55,805 nt of DNA from Deltaproteobacteria bacterium. Its GTDB lineage: Bacteria; Desulfobacterota; Syntrophia; Syntrophales; UBA2210. Positions within the stretch are counted from its first letter, which is position 1. Each line of letters opens with the position of its first letter. A program made the translations under genes and the position numbers. This document shows, in pieces, positions 16,830-23,692 of the stretch. The notes beneath the pieces were generated by a model that ran no database searches, was not told the DNA's origin, and worked only from the letters and a program-made list of their open reading frames with translations. The DNA is taken from NCBI GenBank assembly GCA_019314085.1, contig JAFCZZ010000003.1, positions 1 through 55,805 on the forward strand, read 5' to 3'.

Positions 16830-17473
16830 GTCACCACCCTCGGATCGAGTCGAAGGGGCGCACGAATATCTCGGGTATCGATATAGGGAAGAAACAAGAA
16901 GATGGTGGGGACTTTACTCACGATCCACCAAATGTTCTGGTTTGGATCGGGGATCGTGATTCCGGCATCAACGAGAGCCATCTTATCCCAAAACCCAGTA
17001 TAAGCCATCCTCACGAACCCAAGAAGTGAAAGGGAAAACAACAAGAAGAAGACGCCTTGTCTCATTTTTGTTAAATTCAATACACCGTGGTAGTTGTCTA
17101 TGCGGTGCAGAATGTATAGACAGAAGATTAGGAAGAAGAAGGAGAAAACGTTAGGAAGTGTTCCACGATACATAAGCGATTCAAGTGACCAGAGAAAATC
17201 GTACAAGTGAACTTGAAATGTGACCATGGTCAGAGAAGCCACCAGCCGGGTGAGCGGATAGAGGTACTTCATCAAGGAGTAGTAGATGAGAAATGAAAGG
17301 CAGAGGAGAATGAAGGTTAGCTTGTGCGTCGTCCCGCCAGGTATGGGCACGGTGGAGTAGATGCCGGCGGGGCGAGCAGTAAACAGGAGAGCGTAGACTA
17401 CGCCGAGTATGGGGAGGAGTAGGGTTGTGTAGTGTAGAGCGACGCCAGCGAGGGTGTCAGTGTCCCTATTCAC
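16823..17473 (-). CDS. polytopic membrane protein, unknown function
   Basis: 216 residues with about five to six hydrophobic helices and few charged residues inside them. No motif recognised. ATG start; overlaps genes on both sides. Similar in architecture (not obviously in sequence) to the proteins at 7801 and 15769. Confidence 0.63.
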   Translation of the reverse strand: MNRDTDTLAGVALHYTTLLLPILGVVYALLFTARPAGIYSTVPIPGGTTHKLTFILLCLSFLIYYSLMKYLYPLTRLVASLTMVTFQVHLYDFLWSLESLMYRGTLPNVFSFFFLIFCLYILHRIDNYHGVLNLTKMRQGVFFLLFSLSLLGFVRMAYTGFWDKMALVDAGITIPDPNQNIWWIVSKVPTIFLFLPYIDTRDIRAPLRLDPRVVTW

Positions 17474-17672
17474 GGCTGAACTTCACCTCCTCAAACTCAA
17501 ACTCAATGTAACCGTTTGGGTCTGGATTAAGGTAGCCCCAACAACGCTGATACATCGGGCACTCGACCCCCGCACAGGTGATCGCCTCGCCGGCCAAGCG
17601 GCAGAGGGCGATGACCTCACCGTCGCCGCGTCCGATTCGCCGTATCTCCTTACCCGTGTTTTTCACCTCCAT
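17466..17672 (-). CDS. small cysteine-containing hypothetical protein
   Basis: 68 residues from ATG 17672. Four cysteines (LCRLAGEAITCAGVECPMYQRCW) could bind zinc or an iron-sulfur cluster. The start lies inside the end of the previous small membrane gene. A longer in-frame start at 17705 exists but lies deeper in that gene. Function unknown. Confidence 0.5.
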   Translation of the reverse strand: MEVKNTGKEIRRIGRGDGEVIALCRLAGEAITCAGVECPMYQRCWGYLNPDPNGYIEFEFEEVKFSRE

Positions 17673-17922
17673 ATGACTTAACCTCGTGATATATGTCAAC
17701 AACATAGAGAAGGGACGTAAGGGAGAAGGTTGTAACGATCATGATCCCGGGCGTGAGGTTGAACACCACGCCACAGATCATAGTGAGAAAGAAGGATTTG
17801 AGGATCGTGAAGAGGAACTTGCGGCGGCGGCCGTTGACGATGATGTGGTCCTCGACGAGGGTGACGGTGAGTAGGCACGCGACGGCGAACCAGAGCTGGG
17901 GTGAGAGAAGGAGGCTATTTAT
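17650..17922 (-). CDS. small membrane protein with no ATG, GTG or TTG start (ATA proposed)
   Basis: The operon has an otherwise unexplained 250-nt gap here. One frame is open for 90 codons and encodes three hydrophobic stretches (LWFAVACLLTVTLV, FFLTMICGVVFNL, GIMIVTTFSLTSLLYVV) with a basic loop NGRRRKF between the first two, a typical membrane protein. The frame has a TAG just upstream; the only plausible initiator is ATA 17922-17920, one base after the previous TGA, nine bases after GGAGG. The first in-frame ATG is codon 48. Confidence 0.5.
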   Translation of the reverse strand: MNSLLLSPQLWFAVACLLTVTLVEDHIIVNGRRRKFLFTILKSFFLTMICGVVFNLTPGIMIVTTFSLTSLLYVVDIYHEVKSYGGEKHG

Positions 17923-17923
17923 C

Positions 17924-18289
17924 TCACTTCGCCTCCTCTAGGATTTTCTTTAGGCGATTCACCTTGCGCCACATATACCAAAACACCGCGATGCAAATCG
18001 CGGTTAGGTACCACGCGATCCGGTTGAGTATAAGATCGATATGGGGCCGGACAAAACTGAGTCCAAGTACGAGGAGTGTCACCACTACACCAACGAGCAC
18101 GTACAGCCAGTAAGCGATAAACCTGATACGTTTAAGCTTGTGGTGAACCTCTTCTGGTGTAAGTTGTGTCTTATTCATCCTACTCACCTTAAGGAGCTCC
18201 CCTTTACACCATCTATGGACGTGGTGTTTGATGTCCTTCCCAGTCGGCGTCGAGCACCAACGGTGGACAAATTCACGAAACTTGCCCAC
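17924..18289 (-). CDS. small membrane protein
   Basis: 121 residues from GTG 18289, supported by AGGAGG nine bases upstream. Residues 1-35 hold two V-H-R-W-C repeats, then two membrane helices (AYWLYVLVGVVVTLLVLGL and WYLTAICIAVFWYMW) and a basic tail. An internal ATG at 18178 also has a GGTGA box, so a shorter 84-residue form is possible. Function unknown. Confidence 0.55.
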   Translation of the reverse strand: MGKFREFVHRWCSTPTGKDIKHHVHRWCKGELLKVSRMNKTQLTPEEVHHKLKRIRFIAYWLYVLVGVVVTLLVLGLSFVRPHIDLILNRIAWYLTAICIAVFWYMWRKVNRLKKILEEAK

Positions 18290-18650
18290 TCACTACTTCC
18301 TCCTTTTCCCTGGGGCTTTGTTTGTGTTTGGCGCCGCGCTTCCACCAGCCCGGGGGAGAGAGGCCCCAGATGTAGCCGTAGGGACCGGCGGTGAAGAACC
18401 AGTTCCAGAGGAACGCAACGACAATAGCGATGTTGTTGACAATAAACCAGTTCAGGTACGTCGCCCAAGAATAGAGGATCTTCTGGACGGCGTTGTTGAT
18501 GAAAACACCGATGCCGCAGACGATGGCGTAGTTGACGAGCGAGTGCCACGTGGAGTATAGCTTGGCGAGCCTGCCGGTGCGGTCGAGTGACTTAGCTAAG
18601 TAGTAGATGAGGGCGGGGATGTGCTCAAAGTCACTTTTCGCGCTCGACAA
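18273..18650 (-). CDS. GtrA-like membrane protein
   Basis: 125 residues from TTG 18650, which has GGGAGGG eight bases upstream; the longer reading to 18734 overlaps the RHH gene out of frame. Helices from about residue 36: VNYAIVCGIGVFINNAV, then NWFIVNNIAIVVAFLWNWFF, resembling the GtrA family (four-helix proteins that help move polyprenyl-linked sugars), although only about three helices are clear. Near a DPMS-type GT2 (18933), the usual partner of GtrA. Confidence 0.55.
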   Translation of the reverse strand: MSSAKSDFEHIPALIYYLAKSLDRTGRLAKLYSTWHSLVNYAIVCGIGVFINNAVQKILYSWATYLNWFIVNNIAIVVAFLWNWFFTAGPYGYIWGLSPPGWWKRGAKHKQSPREKEEVVSGQVS

Positions 18651-18768
18651 TGGGGATGCCCTCCCTCTCCATCTTTTCGCGAACCGCGGCTCGGACAAAT
18701 TTTCTAACATTCCTACCAGCTTTAGCAATCTCATACGCCCAATAGTCGGGGATATGGATGGTGGGCAT
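18631..18768 (-). CDS. short ribbon-helix-helix-like regulator
   Basis: 45 residues, MPTIHIPDYWAYEI then a helix ending FVRAAVREKMEREG. A beta strand with alternating I/P followed by two helices is the MetJ/Arc pattern. It is first after an AT-rich promoter-like stretch and may regulate it. ATG start; the stop lies 17 nt inside the GtrA-like gene. Confidence 0.55.
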   Translation of the reverse strand: MPTIHIPDYWAYEIAKAGRNVRKFVRAAVREKMEREGIPIVEREK

Positions 18769-18791
18769 AGGTCAAACCTCAGTTATCAAAA

Positions 18792-18820
18792 AAATTATTA
18801 TAAGAAAACATATTTAACTC
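18792..18820 (-). promoter_or_regulatory. internal promoter candidate
   Basis: An AT-rich stretch holds two TATA-like boxes on the minus strand, GAGTTAAATA (18811-18820) and CTTATAATAATTT (18792-18804), the latter about 30 nt before the ATG at 18768. It would restart transcription in the middle of the long glycan operon. Inference from sequence only. Confidence 0.45.
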
Positions 18821-18823
18821 TTT

Positions 18824-18952
18824 TCACTCGATCCGTGCGAGGACGATCTTCTTGATGATCCTGACACCCGCACCCGAACCGAACAGGATCAGTATCGCTA
18901 GGACTATGATTCCCTGCAGGGTTTTCGGGTCGTCAACTATCGTCGATACCAC
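18824..18952 (-). CDS. 42-residue single-helix membrane protein
   Basis: Open frame from GTG 18952, within the 3' end of the GT2 gene, to TGA 18824. One membrane helix (GIIVLAILILFGSGAGV) is followed by RIIKKIVLARIE. The GTG sits inside a GGAGGTGG box; an ATA eight bases after that box is an alternative start. Fills the gap between the GT2 and the promoter at 18.8 kb. Confidence 0.45.
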   Translation of the reverse strand: MVSTIVDDPKTLQGIIVLAILILFGSGAGVRIIKKIVLARIE

Positions 18953-19595
18953 CTCCAACCAGCATTATATCCCAGAGGGTCTTCAAACCCGTCAGGAGCG
19001 ACGCCTTCGAGAACCCAGCATTACGTTTATTGAAGTGGATGGGCACCTCCAACACCTCGGGCCGCTTCAGTAGTTCCAGCTCGAGGCAGGTCTTCCAGTG
19101 TATAGGCTTGAACTTGGCGCCGTCGAGAAGCTCGCGCCGGAGGGCGAAGAAGCCGGACATCGGGTCGGTGAGCCTTGAGCCGTAGATGCGCGCCCAGAGG
19201 ATGAAGAGTTTAGAGACCAAACGGCGGAAGGCGGATTGTTCGAACTTCGCACCCGGGAGGAATCTTGAAGCTACCACCATTTCATACTTATCGAGGGCGC
19301 GGATCATATCCGGGATCTTGTCCGGGGGGTGTGAGCCGTCGGCGTCGAGAACTACGATCCTCTCACCCCGAGAGATACTGAATCCTAAGAGTATTGCACG
19401 TTCCAGACTGTCCCCATACGACGTGAGGATTCTCTGATTCGGCAGGCCCGGTACATCGGGGTGTAGGGTCTCGCGGTCGCCGAATATGACCAGAACCTCG
19501 TACTGCCACGGCGTCCCCTCCATCACCTCATGTAGATTGAGTAGAAATTCACCGAGGGCTGGTTCATCACGGACGGGGAGCACGATCGAGATCAT
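18933..19595 (-). CDS. GT2 glycosyltransferase, polyprenyl-phosphate sugar synthase type
   Basis: 220 residues, the length of a soluble DPM1-like enzyme. ISIVLPVRDE, then IVVLDADGSHPPDKIPD (DxD in DAD) and MVVASRFLPGAKF, TDPMSGFFALRR are the usual DPMS motifs. It would move a sugar from a nucleotide donor to polyprenyl phosphate, the donor form for GT-C enzymes such as the one at 4154-5596. ATG start; overlaps the upstream small gene by 29 nt. Confidence 0.88.
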   Translation of the reverse strand: MISIVLPVRDEPALGEFLLNLHEVMEGTPWQYEVLVIFGDRETLHPDVPGLPNQRILTSYGDSLERAILLGFSISRGERIVVLDADGSHPPDKIPDMIRALDKYEMVVASRFLPGAKFEQSAFRRLVSKLFILWARIYGSRLTDPMSGFFALRRELLDGAKFKPIHWKTCLELELLKRPEVLEVPIHFNKRNAGFSKASLLTGLKTLWDIMLVGGGIDDS

Positions 19596-19737
19596 CTGAG
19601 CTGTCCACCTCCATTAACATTCTACACCTCGGACATCGCCCTCTTAGATTTCTCATAAGCATAGTATGAGAGAAAACGATGATTGGAAGGAGGGGTGCGA
19701 TCGCTAACAGAAAAAGCGCTCTTTTAAGTTTGCTCAT
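19567..19737 (-). CDS. small membrane-anchored CxxC protein
   Basis: 56 residues from ATG 19737: a helix ALFLLAIAPLLPIIVFSHTML, then GRCPRCRMLMEV. A single CxxC is present, too little for a full zinc site alone. Overlaps the GT2 start. Function unknown. Confidence 0.5.
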   Translation of the reverse strand: MSKLKRALFLLAIAPLLPIIVFSHTMLMRNLRGRCPRCRMLMEVDSSDDLDRAPRP

Positions 19738-19750
19738 CCCTGTTTTCTCC

Positions 19751-20134
19751 TCACAGCCGATCCTCCAGTGCATTCACCATACGCCAGATGATCTCCCTCC
19801 ATTCCATAGGCTCAGGTAGGCGAATGTCGAAGGTGTGGCGGAAGGAGTAACCACGAACGAAATTCACTCGGGTGCCCTCTGGGAAGTAGCTGAGGACCCG
19901 CGGGGTGACGTCGTACGGCGAGATATACCGGTGGGTGCAGACCCGGAACTTCGTCGCGCGGTCATCGGGACGAACCTTGGTGATGGTGAAAGACCAGAAG
20001 AAGATGCGGCCGAGGAACTTGTTGAGAAACTCCTCATCGATCTCGTCTATGGGTATGAAGACCTGCTGGGTCTGTTCCTGGCGCCGCCACTCCTTGCGTT
20101 GACTGGGTGATGGACTGTATCTCCTCAAACACAA
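19751..20134 (-). CDS. hypothetical soluble protein
   Basis: 127 residues, mixed alpha/beta, no membrane helix, several aromatic residues (FLGRIFFWSFTITKVRP). TTG codons at 20134 and 20128 are in frame; GGAGGGG spacing favours 20128. No family recognised. It lies between structural-type genes and the glycosyltransferases. Confidence 0.55.
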   Translation of the reverse strand: MCLRRYSPSPSQRKEWRRQEQTQQVFIPIDEIDEEFLNKFLGRIFFWSFTITKVRPDDRATKFRVCTHRYISPYDVTPRVLSYFPEGTRVNFVRGYSFRHTFDIRLPEPMEWREIIWRMVNALEDRL

Positions 20135-20144
20135 TGCCCCTCCA

Positions 20145-20516
20145 TCATTTTCTCACCGCCGCGATCGCCCCTATGATAATAAAGAATATGAGGATCGTTA
20201 GCTGTAGCTTGTCGAGTGTGAACGTGGAGGTGAGGATGTCGGGGATCAGGATTCCCGCTGTGTTCATCTCGTCGATCAGTATACATAAGCCGATGCCCAT
20301 AACGGCGAAGCCGGCGATGGCGAAGGAGGTCGACCCCACCACGACGAGCGACCCCGCACCGACGACGAACACGACAAGACCGGGGAGGACGGATACAAAG
20401 TCCGTGGTGAACGTGCCCGCAAATCCCAGGTAGTCGCCTATCAACACCAAGATTATAACTACAACCAACACCAAGACGACGGGAACAACCATCTGCAACT
20501 CGGTTCGATACCTCAT
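20145..20516 (-). CDS. four-helix hydrophobic protein, possible virion membrane protein
   Basis: 123 residues with four long hydrophobic helices (VVPVVLVLVVVIILVLIG; VLPGLVVFVVGAGSLVVV; FAIAGFAVMGIGLCILI; LTILIFFIIIGAIAAV) joined by short polar turns. Paired hydrophobic helices are typical of capsid or envelope proteins of lipid-containing archaeal viruses, but transport-related roles are possible. Seven bases after the secreted protein gene at 20523. ATG start. Confidence 0.55.
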   Translation of the reverse strand: MRYRTELQMVVPVVLVLVVVIILVLIGDYLGFAGTFTTDFVSVLPGLVVFVVGAGSLVVVGSTSFAIAGFAVMGIGLCILIDEMNTAGILIPDILTSTFTLDKLQLTILIFFIIIGAIAAVRK

Positions 20517-20522
20517 AGTTCA

Positions 20523-21476
20523 TCACCTCCTCCCAAACATAGTCATCAGGAGCGCCGCCCCCAGTGACGCTATAACCACAGCAAATATCGGCGTCGGGTC
20601 ACTGGGGCTGGGACTCGACAACCCGATCTTGTCGTTATCCACCAGTATCAGGTCGAACCCCCCACTCACAGCCGCAGGTGCCGTACTCGCTAAGGCACGC
20701 ATAACGATATCCGTCTTCTGCGGGATCATCCGCGGCGGCAAGTACTGCAGGTTGAAGGTCTGCCTGTAAAGGTGTACGTAGTCCTTGATGTTCCACGCCC
20801 CACCTGGTGGCCTCAGGAACAAGCCGAAGGTGATCCGCTTGTCCTCGTCGCTGGTCATATATAGCATAGTCAGAAACGCCGTCTTGTTAGCGGGAACCGT
20901 GTAAATCGCCATAAGCGTCTGCCCGTGCCCGGCGATGACCTCGGCGTAAACGTTGGAGGGCACCCCGGCCGTGACCGGGCCGGTGCCGACGAAGATGTGG
21001 CCCTCGTTGGTCCCCGTTGAGCCGGCTGAGACTACGATAACCCTGTACACCCTTATGTACTCGTTCACTGTGGTAACGGGGTTCTGCCCGTCCAAGTCGA
21101 CGGTCTCATTGATCTCCAAGTAGTTTGCGTCAAGACCGTAAATGGTCACGTTCCATGCGCCGGTGCCGGGGGGCGAGGCGTCGTCGTCCGCGTCTGTGCT
21201 CGACACGTTGAACTTAGTAGCCGAGGAGAGAAAAGGGTACGCCGTTCCGTTGTCCCACATGTCCTCCCACGTAGTCCCCACGCTCGGGTTGTGGCCGAAA
21301 TTATGGATCCGGGTATGCCCTTCTATGTTCCCCTCCGAGAGTTCGAAGTAAAAGTCTTGGGGGAGGTCATCTGGAAGCGCAGGATATGCATGTGGCGTCA
21401 TGATAAGTACCAGAGTAATGAAGAGTAAGGGTACCCACCCCCCCTTTAGGGCGGCATTCCTACACAAATTCATCAC
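20523..21476 (-). CDS. secreted, C-terminally anchored virion-type surface protein
   Basis: 317 residues. Signal peptide (VPLLFITLVLIMTPHAYPA), long beta-rich body, membrane helix near the end (FAVVIASLGAALLMTMF) and basic tail. The block IHNFGHNPSVGTTWEDMW, TGAWNVTIYGLDANYL, NPVTTVNEYIRVYRVIVV and AGSTGTNEGHIFVG matches a pattern I know from structural proteins of marine phages and other viruses. At least five N-x-S/T sequons (NGT, NVS, NVT, NET, NKT). Probably a glycosylated spike on the virion membrane. Confidence 0.7.
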   Translation of the reverse strand: MMNLCRNAALKGGWVPLLFITLVLIMTPHAYPALPDDLPQDFYFELSEGNIEGHTRIHNFGHNPSVGTTWEDMWDNGTAYPFLSSATKFNVSSTDADDDASPPGTGAWNVTIYGLDANYLEINETVDLDGQNPVTTVNEYIRVYRVIVVSAGSTGTNEGHIFVGTGPVTAGVPSNVYAEVIAGHGQTLMAIYTVPANKTAFLTMLYMTSDEDKRITFGLFLRPPGGAWNIKDYVHLYRQTFNLQYLPPRMIPQKTDIVMRALASTAPAAVSGGFDLILVDNDKIGLSSPSPSDPTPIFAVVIASLGAALLMTMFGRR

Positions 21477-21811
21477 TTCTCACCTCGAGTACCGCGCCTC
21501 CTGAGGAGCCTGAGGTAGTCGCCGACGATCAGTGCCGTCGGCGCGGATAAGAGGAGAGAGGAGAGCTTGGCGTAGAGGGGTGTGACGAAGAGGAGGGCGT
21601 TCACGGCGTTCCCGATGAAGAGGATGAAGAGGAGGGCGGAGACTGCCAGCTTGATGCGACGGCCCAAGTCTGGGTGTTTTTTGATATAGATCGATGGTGC
21701 GTCTGGGTCAGCGAGGACCTCGATGTTGTCTAGTCCGATGACCCAACTGAGGGGGACTTCTGGCTTCTGCCGTCGCGTGAGTGAAGTCAGTTTTTCGCGT
21801 ATCAACGTCAT
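21473..21811 (-). CDS. two-helix membrane protein with cytoplasmic-type domain
   Basis: 112 residues: 50 polar residues, two hydrophobic helices (LAVSALLFILFIGNAV; LLLSAPTALIVGDYL), basic tail RLLRRRGTRGEK. ATG start; overlaps on both sides. Encoded between two surface-protein genes, so it may be a virion component. Function unknown. Confidence 0.58.
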   Translation of the reverse strand: MTLIREKLTSLTRRQKPEVPLSWVIGLDNIEVLADPDAPSIYIKKHPDLGRRIKLAVSALLFILFIGNAVNALLFVTPLYAKLSSLLLSAPTALIVGDYLRLLRRRGTRGEK

Positions 21812-22047
21812 CTCCTCCTCTTCTTGGGTGGACTGGTGAGGTACTCCAGGAGTTTTCTCCTCAGCGCCGACTTTGCTCTCTGGCCACCCACTTCTCTGCT
21901 CTGTCGGAGGATGGGGACTACCCTTCTACCGACAGTGACGCCGCGACGCAAAAGTGGGTCCGTCGTGGTGCGAACATCGGGCGGGAGGGAGACGTACCCC
22001 CTCACCAGACGACGCCCGACCTTGCGTAACCTCTCGTATCGACTCAT
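21808..22047 (-). CDS. small highly basic protein
   Basis: 79 residues with about 20 Arg/Lys, ending PPKKRRR; no membrane helix. Likely binds DNA or the inner face of a membrane. ATG start, 4 nt after the spike gene. Confidence 0.55.
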   Translation of the reverse strand: MSRYERLRKVGRRLVRGYVSLPPDVRTTTDPLLRRGVTVGRRVVPILRQSREVGGQRAKSALRRKLLEYLTSPPKKRRR

Positions 22048-22051
22048 AGTA

Positions 22052-23488
22052 TCACCCCGGTATCAACAGGTCCGCTATCCTGTATGCGTAGTCTAAGCTC
22101 ATGTCGATCACCCTGAGGGTCATATCGAAAATGACTGAGATCACCCACCAGATCATCTGGAGGTCGCCGATGAAGTGTGGGAGCCACTGGCCCGTCGCCC
22201 TCCACCTGCGGTCGAGGTCGTACATCCATGAGAGGAAGAGGACGACTGGGACGAAGTCGATCCACGTATTGAAACTGATGTACTGCCACAGATCGCCGAT
22301 CGCCGCTTGAGCGCTGTACACGCCTGCGAAGATATCGTGGACTGTGGCGATGAGGGTGACGAAGAACGATATCATACGGGTAAACCAACTGAGGACCCAA
22401 CCCACGGTGGAGGTGAAAAAGGTGAAGGTCTGAACCAATACTGTTGTCGCCCAGGAGACGGAGTTATCGAGGTATTGGAACATCGTCGAGAAGAAGGATG
22501 CTATCTTCTCCACGATTCTGACTACGCCATAGAGGAATTTGTTGTTGAATGTGCCGACGTCTGAGTAGCCGGCATCGTTCAGCACGGTGACCTTCACGTC
22601 GCAGGTTCCGACTGTTGCGTCGGTGATCGCAAAATAGAATGCGATGATGTCTGTGTCGCTATCCACATTCTCCCGTGTCGAGAACACGGTGTCGAGATCA
22701 CAGATGAAGTTCGGGTCGCTGACCTCTGTGAAGAGTCCGGTTGCTTGGGCCCACCGGAGCGTGAAGGATTCGGCGTCCCCCGTGGTGTTGACCTGGATAT
22801 CAACCGTGTCGAGATTTGCAACTCCGGAGTATTCGGAGACGGTGACGTTCACCCAACCGTAGACCCCATCGACGAATTTTGTTGTAGCGACGACGTAATC
22901 TATTGAGGGCGCCCAGTTCACACTGATCTGGCTGGTGCCGGAGGAGATGGTGAACGTGGCTAATTTGGTGGTGGGATTGTAGCTGTAGGTGTGGTTTGCG
23001 CCGTTCACCGTGACGCCGGCGGGTTTGCCGTAGGTGGTGCAGTTGATCTCGATATCGGTGCTGGAGGAGGAGACGAAGGTCGCGGAGAGCATGTTACCGG
23101 AGAAGGCATCGATGTCGACGGAGGTCAGGGAGCCGTTTAACTCGGCGAAGACAGGGGTGCCCGGCGACCAGGTGAAGTTATATACTGTGGACGTGCCGTT
23201 GGCGGTGAATTCGATGGATGCCATGATGTTACTATATTGGTTGAGGGAAATGGTGACGGGCGCTGTGGGGTAGATTCCCCAGTACGAGTTGTTGAGTAGT
23301 ATACTGTAAGTGTACACCCCAAACCGTTTGAAGTAGAGGGAGGTGGAGATCGTCGTACTCGCGTTGGTTGTGTGCACCACGATGCCTGGGTGCAAAGTAA
23401 TGACTACACCTAAAGCTGACCTAGCGCTGCTGAGTGCTAATACTACGATGATAAGTGCAAGGGTAGACCATCTGTAAATAGGCTTTAT
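22052..23488 (-). CDS. large secreted glycoprotein with C-terminal membrane region; ATA start proposed
   Basis: The first usable TTG (23395) would give 447 residues without a signal peptide. The same frame is open upstream and encodes KPIYRW followed by STLALIIVVLALSSARSALG, a clear signal peptide, back to ATA 23488-23486, five bases after GAGGGAG. No ATG, GTG or TTG occurs before an in-frame TGA. From ATA the protein has 478 residues: a beta-rich outer part with at least nine sequons (NAS, NNS, NGT, NFT, NGS, NCT, NHT, NVT, NTT), then about 160 residues with four or more hydrophobic segments. First gene of the long operon and a candidate virion spike. Confidence 0.7.
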   Translation of the reverse strand: MKPIYRWSTLALIIVVLALSSARSALGVVITLHPGIVVHTTNASTTISTSLYFKRFGVYTYSILLNNSYWGIYPTAPVTISLNQYSNIMASIEFTANGTSTVYNFTWSPGTPVFAELNGSLTSVDIDAFSGNMLSATFVSSSSTDIEINCTTYGKPAGVTVNGANHTYSYNPTTKLATFTISSGTSQISVNWAPSIDYVVATTKFVDGVYGWVNVTVSEYSGVANLDTVDIQVNTTGDAESFTLRWAQATGLFTEVSDPNFICDLDTVFSTRENVDSDTDIIAFYFAITDATVGTCDVKVTVLNDAGYSDVGTFNNKFLYGVVRIVEKIASFFSTMFQYLDNSVSWATTVLVQTFTFFTSTVGWVLSWFTRMISFFVTLIATVHDIFAGVYSAQAAIGDLWQYISFNTWIDFVPVVLFLSWMYDLDRRWRATGQWLPHFIGDLQMIWWVISVIFDMTLRVIDMSLDYAYRIADLLIPG

Positions 23489-23520
23489 ATGGACTCCCTC
23501 ATTATGATATTTGATTTGTC

Positions 23521-23532
23521 ATCTTTTATATC
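23521..23532 (-). promoter_or_regulatory. TATA box of the long minus-strand operon
   Basis: On the minus strand GATATAAAAGAT lies 33 nt before the proposed ATA start of the spike gene, with GAGGGAG (23494-23500) between. No gene overlaps it. This is the best promoter for the 23.5 to 0 kb operon. Confidence 0.6.
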
Positions 23533-23616
23533 TATCGAGACTTGCGCCTTGAGGATACTGTCGAAAAGGAAGGCTGGGGCAGTGTAGGCTAGGAGGTGTT
23601 TGTTCAGAAGAACAGT

Positions 23617-23654
23617 AAAGTTTATCGCCGTTGCCGTCCAACGGCGGTAACTTT
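23617..23654. repeat. inverted repeat in the divergent region before the first integrase
   Basis: Left arm AAAGTT-TAT-CGCCGTTG (23617-23633), right arm CAACGGCG-GT-AACTTT (23639-23654), loop of five bases: 14 paired positions with one small asymmetry. It lies between the spike-gene promoter and the integrase ATG at 23693. Could be an operator for the integrase, a recombinase binding or crossover site, or an RNA hairpin in the integrase leader. Confidence 0.65.
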
Positions 23655-23692
23655 AATTAGCCGCGTTTACTAGATTTATACGGGTCCCGCCG

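Noticed and set aside
22044..22400. 118-codon minus-strand frame inside the spike gene
   Set aside because: Overlaps the spike gene in another frame, basic low-complexity sequence, no start context.
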